From: Pseudomonas sp. 31-12
GTDB lineage: Bacteria; Pseudomonadota; Gammaproteobacteria; Pseudomonadales; Pseudomonadaceae
Direction of reading: 5' to 3'
DNA length: 64,000 bases
Assembly: GCF_003151075.1 (NCBI RefSeq)
Contig: NZ_CP029482.1
Coordinates: 2,170,001-2,234,000 of the forward strand
The position numbers and the translations under genes were made by a program. Below the pieces are notes generated by a model. It worked only from the letters and a program-made list of their open reading frames with translations, did not search any database and was not told the origin of the DNA. Positions 63,880-64,000 of this stretch are shown piece after piece (position 1 is the first letter of the stretch; the number at the start of each line of letters is the position of its first letter).

Positions 63880-63930
63880 AGCGCACCCTTCGTCTTTGAA
63901 GGCTGGGCTTTATGTCTGTTGGGAGAGGTA

Positions 63931-63948
63931 ATGCAGTGGTTGTGCCAA
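63931..63948 (-). promoter_or_regulatory. sigma-54 promoter of the nas operon
   Basis: TTGGCACAACCACTGCAT on the - strand fits the -24/-12 pattern YTGGCACGNNNNTTGCWN with GG-N10-GC spacing exact and two mismatches. The start predicted ~12 nt downstream of the GC (around 63921) lies ~40 nt before the ANTAR hairpins. Confidence 0.75.
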
Positions 63949-64000
63949 GTCGTTCAGGGTTCGGCTTTAGTGGGTTCTGAGTAGGATTTCAGGATCAGAA

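Overview
The window is a chromosomal segment of a Pseudomonas, most likely of the P. fluorescens group. The evidence is gene content (sigX-oprF, mtnB-mtnD-mtnC, acnD/prpF-type methylcitrate cycle, thrH, DUF3509), high-GC codon use, gene order matching what I recall of P. aeruginosa PAO1 (mtn genes to speE; cysH-thrH-pabB; ppsR/ppsA, esterase, rraA, cmaX-cfrX-cmpX-sigX-oprF-cobA-nasA), and many intergenic REP/REPIN elements of the fluorescens kind. Nothing was searched; all family calls come from reading the sequence.

Layout. 1-2.3 kb: end of an MFS transporter and the methionine-salvage genes mtnB, mtnD, mtnC. 2.3-8.6 kb: DUF3509 protein, a FATP-type acyl-CoA synthetase, an ankyrin protein, small conserved proteins, speE and an RraB homologue. 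9.0-12.2 kb: a compact operon of circularly permuted ATP-grasp, alpha-E and active transglutaminase-like proteins. 12.3-20.8 kb: a cytochrome c protein, a 31-residue membrane peptide, a thiolase plus FadB-like beta-oxidation pair, a class I amidotransferase, CorA, PlsC and a crotonase. 21.1-30.4 kb looks accessory: tRNA-Ser(GGA), a gene-poor stretch, a run of small, mostly monocistronic genes each with its own terminator (two tandem glycine-zipper proteins, acidic disordered proteins, a Gly/Ser-rich exported protein), then a 1618-residue Rhs protein with a C-terminal ADP-ribosyltransferase domain and a probable immunity gene. 30.5-36.1 kb: HAD phosphatase, SDR with divergent LysR regulator, an Asp/Glu racemase-family enzyme next to a decayed NCS1 permease end, cysH and thrH. 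36.2-41 kb: pabB and a second amidoligase-type operon (retropepsin-like protease, membrane-bound inactive transglutaminase, RimK-like ATP-grasp). 41.2-49.8 kb: GntR regulator and the complete propionate methylcitrate cycle (prpB, prpC, acnD, prpF, prpD). 49.8-54.9 kb: ppsR/ppsA divergent pair, alpha/beta hydrolase and rraA. 55-58.9 kb: cmaX-cfrX-cmpX-sigX-oprF, the envelope-stress sigma factor locus. 59-64 kb: nitrate assimilation operon reading leftwards (NirB-like flavoprotein, nasA, cobA), preceded by a sigma-54 promoter and a two-hexaloop NasT/ANTAR leader with a terminator.

The most interesting signals are: the complete nitrogen-control leader at the right edge; two independent ATP-grasp/transglutaminase-fold operons, one with an intact and one with an apparently degenerate transglutaminase; the Rhs-ART toxin/immunity pair at the end of a tRNA-linked island; a racemase-family enzyme with Gly/Cys in place of the Cys/Cys pair; and REP sequence forming the 3' end of cobA.
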